A stretch of 64,000 bases of DNA from an uncultured Nitrospira sp. (GTDB lineage Bacteria; Nitrospirota; Nitrospiria; Nitrospirales; Nitrospiraceae): positions 1 to 64,000 of the forward strand of contig CABVRX010000017.1 of the NCBI GenBank assembly GCA_902500825.1, written 5' to 3'. Both the position numbers and the translations under genes were made by a program. The notes under the pieces were generated by a model. It saw only the letters and a list, made by a program, of their open reading frames with translations. It ran no database searches and was not told where the DNA came from. Below, piece by piece: positions 52,308 through 61,380 of this stretch (positions are counted from its first letter, which is position 1; each line of letters opens with the position of its first letter).

Positions 52308-53797
52308 GTACAGAGATGATGAGGCACCGCATCTGGTCCGTCCTGCTCCTGTACCCATGGCTTGTCCTCTCCGCCTGTGCCGGACCATCACTGATAGAGC
52401 CACCGCCCACACCCGCTCTCCGTACCCACACAGTGAACCACGAAACGCTGGTGCAGAAGCTCAGCAACCTGCAAACGACGTTCGATAAACAGAAGACGGC
52501 GCTAGAAAAGCTCCCGGACGGATTACGGGCAGCGCTCCAGCTCGAACTGGAGGCACAGCGGCGCGATAGTGCACTGTTGGCACGAGCCGAGGCGCAGACG
52601 CCGCCATCGATGGATGTGGCACTCACGCACGAATGGGAGGCCACATTGACGACGTTACGCCATGAAGTGGACGATCGGCGTGCCAGATCCACCAAGCTCG
52701 AGGAACAGGCGCAGCAACTGATCGCTGAGACGGAAGAATTGGCCCGCCAGTACGGGACGCTGCGTGCACAAGTCGGAGAAGCCAACGCACAGCTCAACGC
52801 CGTGCCACCGTCCGATGCCTTATGGCTGGAACGGCGTGATGTGATCACGAGCACCACCCGGCAACTCAGCGACCGGCGAAGGGAGTTCGACAAACAACTC
52901 AAGGGACTACACGACCACTATCGCTTGCGAATGACGGATTGGGAACAGACTCGATCAGATGCGGTCGTCACGGCCAGGGTCACTGAGCTGGAAGGCATTA
53001 TCGGCCGTGCAAAGAAGTTCGCAGCGGAGCAGGAGCGGCAACACGTGTTGCCGCGAGAACAGGCCGAGGCGCAGCAACGGCGGAACGCGGCGTCGCAGGC
53101 GCGCATCGAGCGAGACGCACAACCGCAACAAGCCGAGGCCGCCGCGAAAGCCTCTTCGCCTGAGTGTGCCTCGTATGGTGTTGACGGGACGGCCTTGTCC
53201 GGGTCGGCGGTTGAGCATGTCAATCGTGGGGTTCAACTGGAGGCGAGGGGGCAGCTCAAAGAAGCCATCACGGAATACTGCCTGGCGGTGCGCATCGCTC
53301 CTGACTATCAAACGGCTCGAACCAAACTTTTATTCGCCTTGAGACTAGCTGCACACGATAGCGATGCGCTCAGACGACGAACAGAATTGATGGGTCACGC
53401 CAAGAGAGACCGAGAAGCGCTAGAATCCGTGAACGCCATACAAGCTGAGAAAGAGCGGCCTTTCAAAGAACTGCTCCACCGTCATAAGGCTGTCGATATG
53501 TCCTCACTAAACGACTCGTACAAGCTGTACGTCAACCCGTTTGCCTACCAAGGGAAGCGCGTGTTTTTGAGCGGAGGCTATCACAAGAACATTGGACGCC
53601 ACGAGGCCCTTGTTGCGATTCTGCCTGATCAGAACCCCACAAAGTATATCGTGGTGTGGCACACCTCACGCAATTTGGCGGATGGTTCCCCATTTCTACG
53701 ATGCGTTGTCAAAGTTCTGGGAACCACCTCCGTCCTTCAGGGAATGATGGAACGTGAAGTTCCGCACGTTCAAGAAATCGCATGCCTCCCATCATGA
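52295..53797 (+). CDS. Lipoprotein with coiled coil and TPR-like repeat
   Basis: 500 residues from ATG 52295, which has TTGAGGGA upstream and overlaps the previous gene by 13 bases. Signal and lipobox: LLLYPWLVLSAC, so it is lipid-anchored. Residues about 45-290 are Ala/Gln/Glu/Arg-rich and would form long coiled coils. A TPR-like helix pair follows (VEHVNRGVQLEARGQLKEAI). The C-terminal domain (about 400-500; SYKLYVNPFAYQGKRVFLSG) is a small beta domain of unknown role. The frame is open far upstream, but that part lies within the previous gene. Confidence 0.7.
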   Translation: MREVSTEMMRHRIWSVLLLYPWLVLSACAGPSLIEPPPTPALRTHTVNHETLVQKLSNLQTTFDKQKTALEKLPDGLRAALQLELEAQRRDSALLARAEAQTPPSMDVALTHEWEATLTTLRHEVDDRRARSTKLEEQAQQLIAETEELARQYGTLRAQVGEANAQLNAVPPSDALWLERRDVITSTTRQLSDRRREFDKQLKGLHDHYRLRMTDWEQTRSDAVVTARVTELEGIIGRAKKFAAEQERQHVLPREQAEAQQRRNAASQARIERDAQPQQAEAAAKASSPECASYGVDGTALSGSAVEHVNRGVQLEARGQLKEAITEYCLAVRIAPDYQTARTKLLFALRLAAHDSDALRRRTELMGHAKRDREALESVNAIQAEKERPFKELLHRHKAVDMSSLNDSYKLYVNPFAYQGKRVFLSGGYHKNIGRHEALVAILPDQNPTKYIVVWHTSRNLADGSPFLRCVVKVLGTTSVLQGMMEREVPHVQEIACLPS

Positions 53798-54213
53798 CGC
53801 CAGTCCTCACCATTGAATGGAAAGAACGCAGTCAACACCATCGCGCTTCATTGCCTATTACCGAACAGACCGTGCGGACCGCCATGGAACTGGTGAGTCG
53901 TGTATTGCCGCTCAAGTCTCGTCAAATGTATGTCGATGGAGACCACATAGATCCCTATACGGTCAAAAGCGTCCTCGCCTGGCCTCTTGCTGAATCGCAC
54001 AACCCCTACTCGAAGAGACCCATCAACGGAGTCGTTTCCTGTGAACATCACAAAACAATAATCATGACTGACCCTAAAAAAGCACGCACGCAGCTTCCTG
54101 CGCACGACGTACCAACGCCGAGCAATTCAACGTTCAGGTGCTTCCTCGCGGCTCTGTGTGTTGCCTCTCCCAGGCCGATATTCTGTGGCAAAAAGTATCT
54201 GTCATCGTTCTAA
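53794..54213 (+). CDS. Hypothetical protein, coupled to the preceding lipoprotein
   Basis: 139 residues from ATG 53794, which overlaps the lipoprotein stop as ATGA, the best sign that it is real. No signal peptide, no recognised domain. The first 80 residues look protein-like (MTPVLTIEWKERSQ; DHIDPYTVKSVLAWPLAES); the C-terminal third is less convincing and may be a degraded tail. It runs 12 bases into the end of the opposite-strand gene. Confidence 0.4.
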   Translation: MTPVLTIEWKERSQHHRASLPITEQTVRTAMELVSRVLPLKSRQMYVDGDHIDPYTVKSVLAWPLAESHNPYSKRPINGVVSCEHHKTIIMTDPKKARTQLPAHDVPTPSNSTFRCFLAALCVASPRPIFCGKKYLSSF

Positions 54214-54792
54214 CCGCTGTTGTTGTGCCTCGGTTAATTCCACATAGTGTGTCCAGATGCAGCGACAGTGTTCATGCAGAGGAACAACGGGCTCCCGACA
54301 GCTCGCGACCGCACTATATGGCCCAGGCCCGCTTGGTGAAAGGTCCGCCCACTTGCCAACCCATACTTGTGTCATGGGATCTTTTCGTGGTGTACCTGGT
54401 TCTACAACTGTGAAGCGCTGACCTTCATAGACACGGCAATGCTGACATTCTGTACGACAAGCCAACCATCGCACCTGCTGGCCAGGCTCGATCTGCTCGG
54501 CCAGGAATCGGTTGGCATAAAACATCGTTCGTTCTGTGACTACGATGGTGTCCCAGTTCCAGTTAAGAAAGTCGGCATTGCCGGTGGCACGGTAAAGCGT
54601 GAAGCCCATCGTTTGTTCTAGCGAAGAATAGTAACACCCGTTCCACGTCCAACCGGTTCCATGATGTCCACGCCGAAGATAGTCAAAGAACAGAGTCCGC
54701 ACAAGATCTCGCTCCTTGATGGTCAAGTCAGGAATGAACCGCGCCACTTGGTCCTCTGCCATTGCCAGCAGGTGTGCCCTGTTTCCAATCAT
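54202..54792 (-). CDS. Hypothetical protein with phage MuF/gp7-like Cys-His motif
   Basis: 196 residues. The C-terminal part carries C112, C116, C119, a Gly in VYEGQ, then C165 and a closing PLHEHCRCIW (H173, H175, C176, C178). The spaced Cys pair followed by P-x-H-x-x-CRC is the hallmark of minor head proteins of the Mu gpF/SPP1 gp7 type. No other phage gene lies nearby, so this is an orphan, either a prophage relic or a stand-alone metal-binding protein. No signal peptide. The family call is tentative. Confidence 0.5.
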   Translation of the reverse strand: MIGNRAHLLAMAEDQVARFIPDLTIKERDLVRTLFFDYLRRGHHGTGWTWNGCYYSSLEQTMGFTLYRATGNADFLNWNWDTIVVTERTMFYANRFLAEQIEPGQQVRWLACRTECQHCRVYEGQRFTVVEPGTPRKDPMTQVWVGKWADLSPSGPGPYSAVASCREPVVPLHEHCRCIWTHYVELTEAQQQRLER

Positions 54793-54988
54793 GACTGCTC
54801 TACTGGTTAACTCTGTTTACGCGTCGTTCAGGCATAACAGGCATCTTTCTACGGGATGCTTCTTCTATTCCCCTGTGCTCATCTAGGCACTCAATTCGAG
54901 ACGACGACATAGCATCTGGCGACCAGGAGAAGATCGCCGTCTCTGGTATCTGCCCCAACCATGAGCCTTCCCCATCACTAAAAGACAA

Positions 54989-56467
54989 CTATTGTGGTTT
55001 CGCTGAAGTTTCATCAAGAACCACTCGCCACTTTATGCCCTGAAGGGCTGAAACCGATTCCAAAGGAAGAATGAAAGACACCTGGAACTCCAGGGGTTCA
55101 TCCGTCACAAATACATGCGGATCAAACTTGGCAGAGGCACCGTGAAAATTGGGGTAGAGGGGGAACACCAGCCAATTCCAATTGGGACGTGTGACTCCTC
55201 TTGGTGTCCCAAAGCTCCGTGGGGTCAGCAGACGATAGATTGCTGGCTTCTCCAGCGCAGTGGTGCACTCTCGTGATTCCAGGTTATGGTCTGTCGAGCG
55301 CTTGGTGAGTATCTCCATGGTGGTCCCATCGGCTTTCATCACATAGAGCGTGAGGACCTGTGCGCGAGTCAGTTCTTCCAGCCGTTGCTGGGACTCCTGA
55401 TTCCGGGAAATGATCAGTGGGCGGGTGATTGGCGGAAGGCGATCAGTGGGAAATCCACAAGTCGAGGGAGCCCTCCACTGGGAGCCTTCCAAGGCCTCGG
55501 CGTCTCCACCAAGTTGCTTCGCTACGGCTAGCAATCGGTTCCTCGCTTCCGGCGTAAGCGATACCGCAATTGAAAGTGACACAGTTGCTCGGTTCGGGTC
55601 TTTTAGATCGGTTTTGACCTCTGGTTTGCCATGCGTCACCTCATAGCCATGCTTTACAAGCCATCCCATCAGTTCGTCCACTACTTCTCGCTCAGACCGT
55701 TTCATAGCCAACTGGGTCATGGCTTCACTTGCCAACATTGGTCCAATGAGAGTTTGCTCCGCCAGCATAGGAAAATTGACGTCGGATGCGCGTGGTCCCC
55801 ATCCCCTGACAGCTTCCTGGAATCGCTGGAGCGCCGCTTCGATCCGCTGCCGATCCTGCCCCTGAAGTTCTTCAACGGCCTGAGATTGAGACGAAGGAAT
55901 GGTTGTTGGAATCAAGACTGTTAGCGCTTCGCGCTGAGTCAACTTGCCACCCAACATAGAGATGAGTTTCAAGGCTAAGACTCTCTCCATCGCAAGAACT
56001 TGATCCGCTGTTCCTTCAACTGAGGTTCCTCCAAGAACGGTGCCCTGTTCCACATCGATTATTCTGGCATCTAACCGGAGAGAGGTTCCCAATATCGTCA
56101 GCGATGGAGCAATAACTACAGTTGCGCCCACCATGCGACCGATGCGGGCTACTGAATCGTCAGCCACAATCCCGCCGTGCTGCACCACGAGCTCCTGGCG
56201 GAGTGCCTTCAATCGGCTTCTCTCAACAACTTCCACTCCGCCAGTCGTTAGGTCGGTGGTGAGAAGCTCGGGTAGAGCGCTTGCCAACCAGGTCCACTCC
56301 GGCAGTGGTGGATGGTGAGTAGCTTCGATTACTGAGGCACTAACGCGAGAAGGTAGTTGAGAAAGGACAGCGATCGGCTCATGCACCGATGGTCGGGGTG
56401 AGGGAGGAGAAGCACTCTGACAGGAACTCATGAAAAATGCGATCAGAAGAAGGCGTACGGCAATCAT
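54989..56467 (-). CDS. Lipoprotein with CsgG/FlgO-like domain
   Basis: 492 residues. Signal peptide and lipobox FFMSSC place it in the envelope. Residues about 55-165 fit the CsgG/FlgO/TolB-N type fold: LPELLTTDLTTGGVEVVERS, then IGRMVGATVVIAPSLTI and DARIIDVEQGTVLGG. The C-terminal 300 residues have no recognised domain, with a helical part and a beta-rich end (PLEFQVSFILPLE). GAGAGGGGG precedes the ATG. Likely an outer-membrane-associated assembly or sensing protein; curli genes are not present. Confidence 0.75.
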   Translation of the reverse strand: MIAVRLLLIAFFMSSCQSASPPSPRPSVHEPIAVLSQLPSRVSASVIEATHHPPLPEWTWLASALPELLTTDLTTGGVEVVERSRLKALRQELVVQHGGIVADDSVARIGRMVGATVVIAPSLTILGTSLRLDARIIDVEQGTVLGGTSVEGTADQVLAMERVLALKLISMLGGKLTQREALTVLIPTTIPSSQSQAVEELQGQDRQRIEAALQRFQEAVRGWGPRASDVNFPMLAEQTLIGPMLASEAMTQLAMKRSEREVVDELMGWLVKHGYEVTHGKPEVKTDLKDPNRATVSLSIAVSLTPEARNRLLAVAKQLGGDAEALEGSQWRAPSTCGFPTDRLPPITRPLIISRNQESQQRLEELTRAQVLTLYVMKADGTTMEILTKRSTDHNLESRECTTALEKPAIYRLLTPRSFGTPRGVTRPNWNWLVFPLYPNFHGASAKFDPHVFVTDEPLEFQVSFILPLESVSALQGIKWRVVLDETSAKPQ

Positions 56468-56864
56468 GACCCCCTCTCATGTGATTGGGCATGATTAGTG
56501 GATGAGTCTCGAATAATGGGCCGGGAAAATGCTCGTACTTTCTTATTCAGCGTGTATCGCGTGCCCCGGCTCTTATACGCGGTAAACAGCCCGGCGCAGT
56601 CTATGCAACTCCTAGCTACTTATCAATAGTTGAGGAAAATAGAGAAGTTGGAGCGGGGAGGCTGAGCTATACAGATGAGTAAGTAGGCATGAACCAAATG
56701 ACAGGTCGTAAATCCGTTGCTCAATACAAATGCTAGCCAGTACGAGGGGCTGGTATCTGCTTCAGCGTGGTTCGTAAGCAAAAGTCATGGTCTAGTTCTA
56801 TGCCTTCCGATGACCGAGGAAAGCGGCGATAACAGCCCGCTGCGCATTGGTTTCTTGCGGAGCC
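56468..56864 (-). other. 397-base gap between the fic stop and the CsgG-like start
   Basis: No credible gene on either strand; the short open frames here lack start signals and recognisable sequence. The region is A/T-richer than its surroundings. It should hold the promoter of the CsgG-like gene, but I see no strong -35/-10 pair. Confidence 0.5.
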
Positions 56865-57968
56865 TCAATCCAGGCTGATGATGTAGTGCGTGCTTCGACC
56901 GCCGCCGGTGGGAATGAATACTCCTTTGTCCGCCAAATCTTGGAGGTCGCGCGTGGCGGTGGCTTTTGACGCACCGGTGATGGACATATATTTCTTGGCA
57001 CTCATACCACCTGCGAAGCCGTTCGGACCTTCATCCAGCATGCGGCGAAGAATTTGCAGCTGACGCTCGTTGAGCTGGTCCCTGAAACGGTCGAACAGCC
57101 TAGTTTTCTTGAGAGTGAAATCGATCTGTTCCTCGGCCTGGATCTGCGCCTCAATAGCCATATTAATAAACCAGGTCACCCAGGATGTGATCTCATTGGA
57201 CTGTTGAGCCTCTTTCAGAGCATCGTAATATTCCTTCCTTCGAGCTTCGATTACTCTCGATAGGCTCAACAGGATGGGCCGTCTCAGTCCCTGCGAGAGT
57301 GCCTTTTCGGACAAGGCTCGTCCGATGCGGCCATTGCCGTCTTCAAAAGGGTGGATCGACTCAAAATACAGATGAACGATGGCCGAGCGCACTGCGGCTT
57401 TCCGAATCTCGTGCTTCCCACCAGGGGCAGTGTCGTTGAACCACTGAATGTATCGCTGCATTTCTTCAGACACTTGAGAAGACGGTGGCGCCTCGAAATG
57501 TACTCGTTCATGCCCGATCGGCCCGGAGACTACTTGCATCGGTTCGATGTGTGTCCTCCAACAACCTGCAGCAATATGTCGATGGCCCTGCATGATCATC
57601 CGATGCCAGCCAAACAGCATTTCCTCGGAGAGCGATGCCGCAAAACTATTGCGGACATCGATCATCAGAGCAGCAGCGCCTGCAGCCCGCTTGTCTCCGC
57701 CCGACGTTTCGGAGGCTAGGCCGAGATTGTGTCGGATGGACGACATGACATCCTTCCGACTCAACAGCTCCCCTTCGATTGCAAAGGTCTTGATCGCTTC
57801 GATGGCCATCACTTCGATAGAGGTTTCCATCTGATCGCCCGCCGTCAGCCCTTTTAGGAGTCCACCAGCTCGACCGGTTTTTTCAGCAAAAGTGAACAAG
57901 GAGTCCTCGATCTCAGAGAGGTCATAACGGAAGTTGGGCCAATCAGGTTGCTGCCAGTTATAAAGCAT
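56865..57968 (-). CDS. Fic family protein (AMPylase) with N-terminal inhibitory helix and C-terminal winged HTH
   Basis: 367 residues. The Fic catalytic motif HPFEDGNGR is intact at 206-214, so transfer of AMP to a hydroxyl side chain is expected. An inhibitory motif TFAIEG (61-66, S/T-x-x-x-E-G) lies before the Fic core, the class II arrangement. The flap region is about 142-165. Residues about 300-367 form a winged-helix DNA-binding domain (LNERQLQILRRM; ASKATATRDLQDLADKGVF). No partner antitoxin gene is adjacent, consistent with built-in inhibition. Operators overlap its promoter. Confidence 0.92.
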   Translation of the reverse strand: MLYNWQQPDWPNFRYDLSEIEDSLFTFAEKTGRAGGLLKGLTAGDQMETSIEVMAIEAIKTFAIEGELLSRKDVMSSIRHNLGLASETSGGDKRAAGAAALMIDVRNSFAASLSEEMLFGWHRMIMQGHRHIAAGCWRTHIEPMQVVSGPIGHERVHFEAPPSSQVSEEMQRYIQWFNDTAPGGKHEIRKAAVRSAIVHLYFESIHPFEDGNGRIGRALSEKALSQGLRRPILLSLSRVIEARRKEYYDALKEAQQSNEITSWVTWFINMAIEAQIQAEEQIDFTLKKTRLFDRFRDQLNERQLQILRRMLDEGPNGFAGGMSAKKYMSITGASKATATRDLQDLADKGVFIPTGGGRSTHYIISLD

Positions 57969-58040
57969 GAGCCGATAGTATACATATTCGGCTCAATTAT
58001 CAATAAATTATGAGCCGAATGTATTGAGCAATCGGCTCAT
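57967..58040 (-). promoter_or_regulatory. fic promoter with two inverted-repeat operators
   Basis: Two inverted repeats share the arms TGAGCCGA / TCGGCTCA: one at 57968-57975 and 57988-57995, the other at 58011-58018 and 58032-58039, with spacers of 12 and 13. On the minus strand a TATACT -10 (57982-57977) lies inside the first repeat, with TATTGA or TTGATA as -35 between the repeats. The -10 is only 8 bases from the fic ATG, so the transcript is probably leaderless. The wHTH of Fic is an obvious candidate to bind here. Confidence 0.75.
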
Positions 58041-58123
58041 GAAAACCATTTCTTCTATAGTTCTGTCTGTTAGTAACCGATAGAGAAGACGGAAGCCTGT
58101 CATAACCGAAAGGACTCTCCATC

Positions 58124-58981
58124 ATGCCATCGGCGAGCGAACTGATCCAGTCCTGCACCACGGTGTTCACCTTGCCGGAGATCTATCTCCGCGTGCGAGA
58201 GGTGGTGGATGACCCCGATTCGACCATGGACGATCTCGCCGATGTCCTGAAGCTGGATCCGGCCATCTCGGCCAGGCTGCTCCGCATCGTCAATAGCCCC
58301 CTGTATGGGTTCCCCAAGCAGGTCGATACCGTCTCACGAGCCGTCAACATCGTGGGGATGCAAGCCATCAACGATCTCGTCACCGCAACGACTGTCGGAC
58401 GGACCTTTTCCGGGATACCGATTCAACTCATGGATGTTCCGATGTTCTGGCGCAAGAGCGTGCTGTGTGCATTACTAGCAGGGAAGATCGCCAAATCCTG
58501 CGGTATTGAGGACAGCGAGCGTTTCTTCATCGAGGGTCTGCTGCGCGACATCGGCCATCTTGTCCTCTACCAGACCATCCCACAGCGCGCCCAGTCCGCC
58601 CTTATCGAAGCAGGGTACCTCGAAGCTTCTCTGGCCGAAGTGGAGCAGTCCAACATCGGGTGCGACTTCGCGGAAGTGGGGGCCGAACTCATTCGGTCCT
58701 GGGGTATGCCTGTGCAGATTGAACAGGCCATTCGCTGTCAGCTGAGTCCAAACGATGCCGGTGAATTCATCATCCATGCGTCCATCGTGCATCTGGCCGG
58801 GGTCGTGGCCGACTACGAAGAACTCGAGTCGAATCGGCGCCCAGCGACCTTGCCGTTCAACCCTCATGCCGTCGCCGCCACACGGTTTGTGCCGGCCACC
58901 CTTCCGACACTGCTCACGGATGCCCGGGCCGAACTGCAAGATACCCTGGCGGTCATTAATCCCCACGCCATGGCCGCGTAG
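58124..58981 (+). CDS. HDOD domain protein
   Basis: 285 residues, soluble. The HDOD domain covers about residues 10-205, with LRIVNSPLYGFPKQVDTVSRA and LVLYQTIPQRA typical of the family, and the degenerate HD replaced as usual in HDOD proteins (GLLRDIGHLVLY retained). HDOD proteins act in signalling, often with two-component or cyclic-di-GMP systems. AAAGGA precedes the ATG. It is divergent from fic, 156 bases away, and convergent with another HDOD gene. Confidence 0.88.
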   Translation: MPSASELIQSCTTVFTLPEIYLRVREVVDDPDSTMDDLADVLKLDPAISARLLRIVNSPLYGFPKQVDTVSRAVNIVGMQAINDLVTATTVGRTFSGIPIQLMDVPMFWRKSVLCALLAGKIAKSCGIEDSERFFIEGLLRDIGHLVLYQTIPQRAQSALIEAGYLEASLAEVEQSNIGCDFAEVGAELIRSWGMPVQIEQAIRCQLSPNDAGEFIIHASIVHLAGVVADYEELESNRRPATLPFNPHAVAATRFVPATLPTLLTDARAELQDTLAVINPHAMAA

Positions 58982-59087
58982 CTTGTCAGAAAAGTGCCGA
59001 TGGTTGGAAACAAGCCCCGACCCGCTTGAGGTTTGCGCTCCACCGCCTTGGGAATTAATGCTTATGAGGCATCTGTTGGATATCAAG

Positions 59088-60659
59088 TTACAGTATGCCG
59101 GCCAATCGATTCAGGCCCAACGTTGTCTGGGCAAAGAACAGCTGCAAGACTTGGTAGTCTTGGGGATGCATCGGTTGGTTGCTCGTTGCCCGATCGCAGT
59201 AGATGAGCCCAATCGGTTTTGCTCCAACACGCAACGGCGCCACAATCGCTGATGTCGGTTTCCAGATCTCAAAAAAGTCCTGCTTGAGAGTTCCGACCAT
59301 CTGATCTGAAAAGTTGGGAACAACGAGTGGATCGACTCGCTTGAGAACCGTGAGAAAAAACTGGCACTCCCGACTGAGCGAACCTGAGAGAGATCGGAGG
59401 TAGAGTGCCGGAGGGTTCACACCAAGCACCAGTCTTCCGACAAGCAGATCACTATCGGTTGGATTCAGAAGCGCCAAACCTACACGGCCAAATCCGGCAT
59501 CCCGGTGGAGGGATTGCACAAATGTCCCGAGGAGGCCGTTGAGATCTTTCGCAGCTTGTAGTGAGTCTTGAAAGGCTTGGAGTGTTTCAAGCGGCTTGGC
59601 CAGAATGGGAGCAACCGATTGGTCTCGCGGTGGGAACACCGCCTGTTCCTTGCCAACCGTCGGTTTGATGGAGGGCGGGTGCGGGATCGATTCGGTCGCA
59701 TTCTGCTCGTGTGATGGAGCCATGGATTCATCGGAGGAGTCAATTGCTAACCCCATGGAGCGGATGAGTTGGCGCCCCCGATCCATGGCCCGAATCATCA
59801 AATCCGCGAACAGCCCCGAAGAGAGTCCGCTTCCGAGCTGGAGAGTTTTTTGGGCTCCCTCAATAGCGGTCCGCGGAGCATGGCCGATCAACATCTCGAC
59901 CAGCCGGATGGAGCCGACAACGATACCTCGGTAGGTTTGGAGCCCACTTTGCCAATGCTCCATCGGCGATTCTTCTGAATGCCGAAAGAGATCGATCAGG
60001 TCATCCGGTAGCTTCCACATGTGGGCCAACGCGTGGGCTAAGGTCAGCCGTGGTACACCGATGAGGTGTGTCTCGTGAAGCACACATTCCGCCGGTTGGT
60101 TGGTTTTTTTGGAAATGGCCTGGAGAGCGAGAAAGAGGTCCGGGTCTTGGTAGGCAATGGCCAAATCTCCGATCGAGTACAGGAGGGCGCCGGTAAACAA
60201 CTGTCCGGGCTGTGGGTATCCGATAGCCATTCCCAGTTCGCAGGCATAAGTCGCTGAGAGAAGGGACTTAGCGATCAAGGTTCGGAACTCGTGTTGGCGA
60301 ACCGGCCAATGCTGCAGTTGTTCGACAAGATGGGCCGCAGCCACGAGGGATCGAACAGTGTCGAGCCCGAGCCAACTGACGGCATGGGGGACCGACACGA
60401 TCGTTTGCTGCGGGCTGTAGGCGATGCTGTTTGCCACCTGCAACACTTTGCATGTCAGCCCATGGTCTCGGCTGATCACCCGGGCAAGACTCGCGGCGTT
60501 GGATTGAGGCCCCATGTGATTCAGAATCTGCTGACAGGTTGACTGCAAGATCGGAAGACAGCGGCTAGATTCGTCGACGAGAGGGCTGAGTCGTTGATGG
60601 AGGCGAGAGCGGACTGAGTCGATGAAGGCCGATTCCGTGGCCGCATTTGGCGAGGTCAT
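59088..60659 (-). CDS. HDOD protein with C-terminal GAF-like sensor
   Basis: 523 residues from ATG 60659, which has CCAGGAAC upstream; a TTG eight codons earlier is in frame. The HDOD domain (about 40-235) has LQVANSIAYSPQQTIVSVPH and GALLYSIGDLAIAYQDPD. A Pro/Ser-rich linker (about 310-350) leads to a C-terminal GAF-like domain (about 370-523; FVQSLHRDAGFGRVGLALLN and VGAKPIGLIYCDRA). A signalling protein; ligand and partners are unknown. Confidence 0.85.
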   Translation of the reverse strand: MTSPNAATESAFIDSVRSRLHQRLSPLVDESSRCLPILQSTCQQILNHMGPQSNAASLARVISRDHGLTCKVLQVANSIAYSPQQTIVSVPHAVSWLGLDTVRSLVAAAHLVEQLQHWPVRQHEFRTLIAKSLLSATYACELGMAIGYPQPGQLFTGALLYSIGDLAIAYQDPDLFLALQAISKKTNQPAECVLHETHLIGVPRLTLAHALAHMWKLPDDLIDLFRHSEESPMEHWQSGLQTYRGIVVGSIRLVEMLIGHAPRTAIEGAQKTLQLGSGLSSGLFADLMIRAMDRGRQLIRSMGLAIDSSDESMAPSHEQNATESIPHPPSIKPTVGKEQAVFPPRDQSVAPILAKPLETLQAFQDSLQAAKDLNGLLGTFVQSLHRDAGFGRVGLALLNPTDSDLLVGRLVLGVNPPALYLRSLSGSLSRECQFFLTVLKRVDPLVVPNFSDQMVGTLKQDFFEIWKPTSAIVAPLRVGAKPIGLIYCDRATSNQPMHPQDYQVLQLFFAQTTLGLNRLAGIL

Positions 60660-60789
60660 ATGGGGTTCCTGGTTGATCGGCAAAAGCTCTATCGGTCAGA
60701 CTCTTATTTAGCTTAAGGGCACACAATTGCGGGAGAACACGTGCAATCGTGCGTCAAACTATCCTAAGTTCCTGCCGAATTCTTGCAAG

Positions 60790-61380
60790 CTATTCAACGG
60801 AGTGGCTTTCCAGGAAGACCGCTTGTTCCAGGGTTCGGAAGAACTGTTGATAGGGAACGGGGTCTTCGACGGCACGCAGGTAAAACTGAGCACTGACCCG
60901 CACGACGAGCTGCGAATCGTTGCGTGTACGGACCGAGACGGTCATTCGCACCAGGTCACTGCGGTGATGGAATGGTCCCCAAGAGCGGTAGTTTCTGGTG
61001 AGAAAGAGGAGCGTATCCGGACGGTAAAGAAGATAGACAGGATCGACGAACGTCGTTTGCTCAAGATCGACATATTTCTTGGCGGACACGAGCCCCAGTT
61101 CCTCATCGAGGATGTCGATCTTGCAGTTCAAGTCCTGCAAGGTCATGACGATCGCCTGGAGCATCTTCCGCCGGTCCTTGGTGTCGAACACGCGAGTTTG
61201 CGCAGCCCGGATCTTGACCTGACTCTCTTCGGACAACCAGATCTGCGTCCGCGCGTCGGATTGATTGGCATGTCTCATTTCATAGGGTGAGCAAGCCGTG
61301 AAAAGCGTCGCGCCGGCGAGCGCCGTCGCGAGGAGCCATCGTCGAGGCGGTTGTGAATCCAGCCGTCTGGTGGCGATCAT
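60790..61380 (-). CDS. Lipoprotein, paralogue 3 of a tandem trio
   Basis: 196 residues. Signal peptide with lipobox FTAC (ATALAGATLFTAC). The mature part has the family pattern QTRVFDTKDRRKML, LQDLNCKIDILDEELGLVSA and a C-terminal YQQFFRTLEQAVFLE, shared with the next two genes upstream. Its central region has an insertion (LYRPDTLLFLTRNYRSWGPF). ATG overlaps the preceding stop (ATGA). Function unknown; last gene of a four-gene operon. Confidence 0.8.
   Translation of the reverse strand: MIATRRLDSQPPRRWLLATALAGATLFTACSPYEMRHANQSDARTQIWLSEESQVKIRAAQTRVFDTKDRRKMLQAIVMTLQDLNCKIDILDEELGLVSAKKYVDLEQTTFVDPVYLLYRPDTLLFLTRNYRSWGPFHHRSDLVRMTVSVRTRNDSQLVVRVSAQFYLRAVEDPVPYQQFFRTLEQAVFLESHSVE

Noticed and set aside
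54800-54988. 62-codon minus-strand frame between the MuF-like and CsgG-like genes
   Set aside because: No Shine-Dalgarno, no recognisable pattern, and unusual residue composition; most likely spacer.
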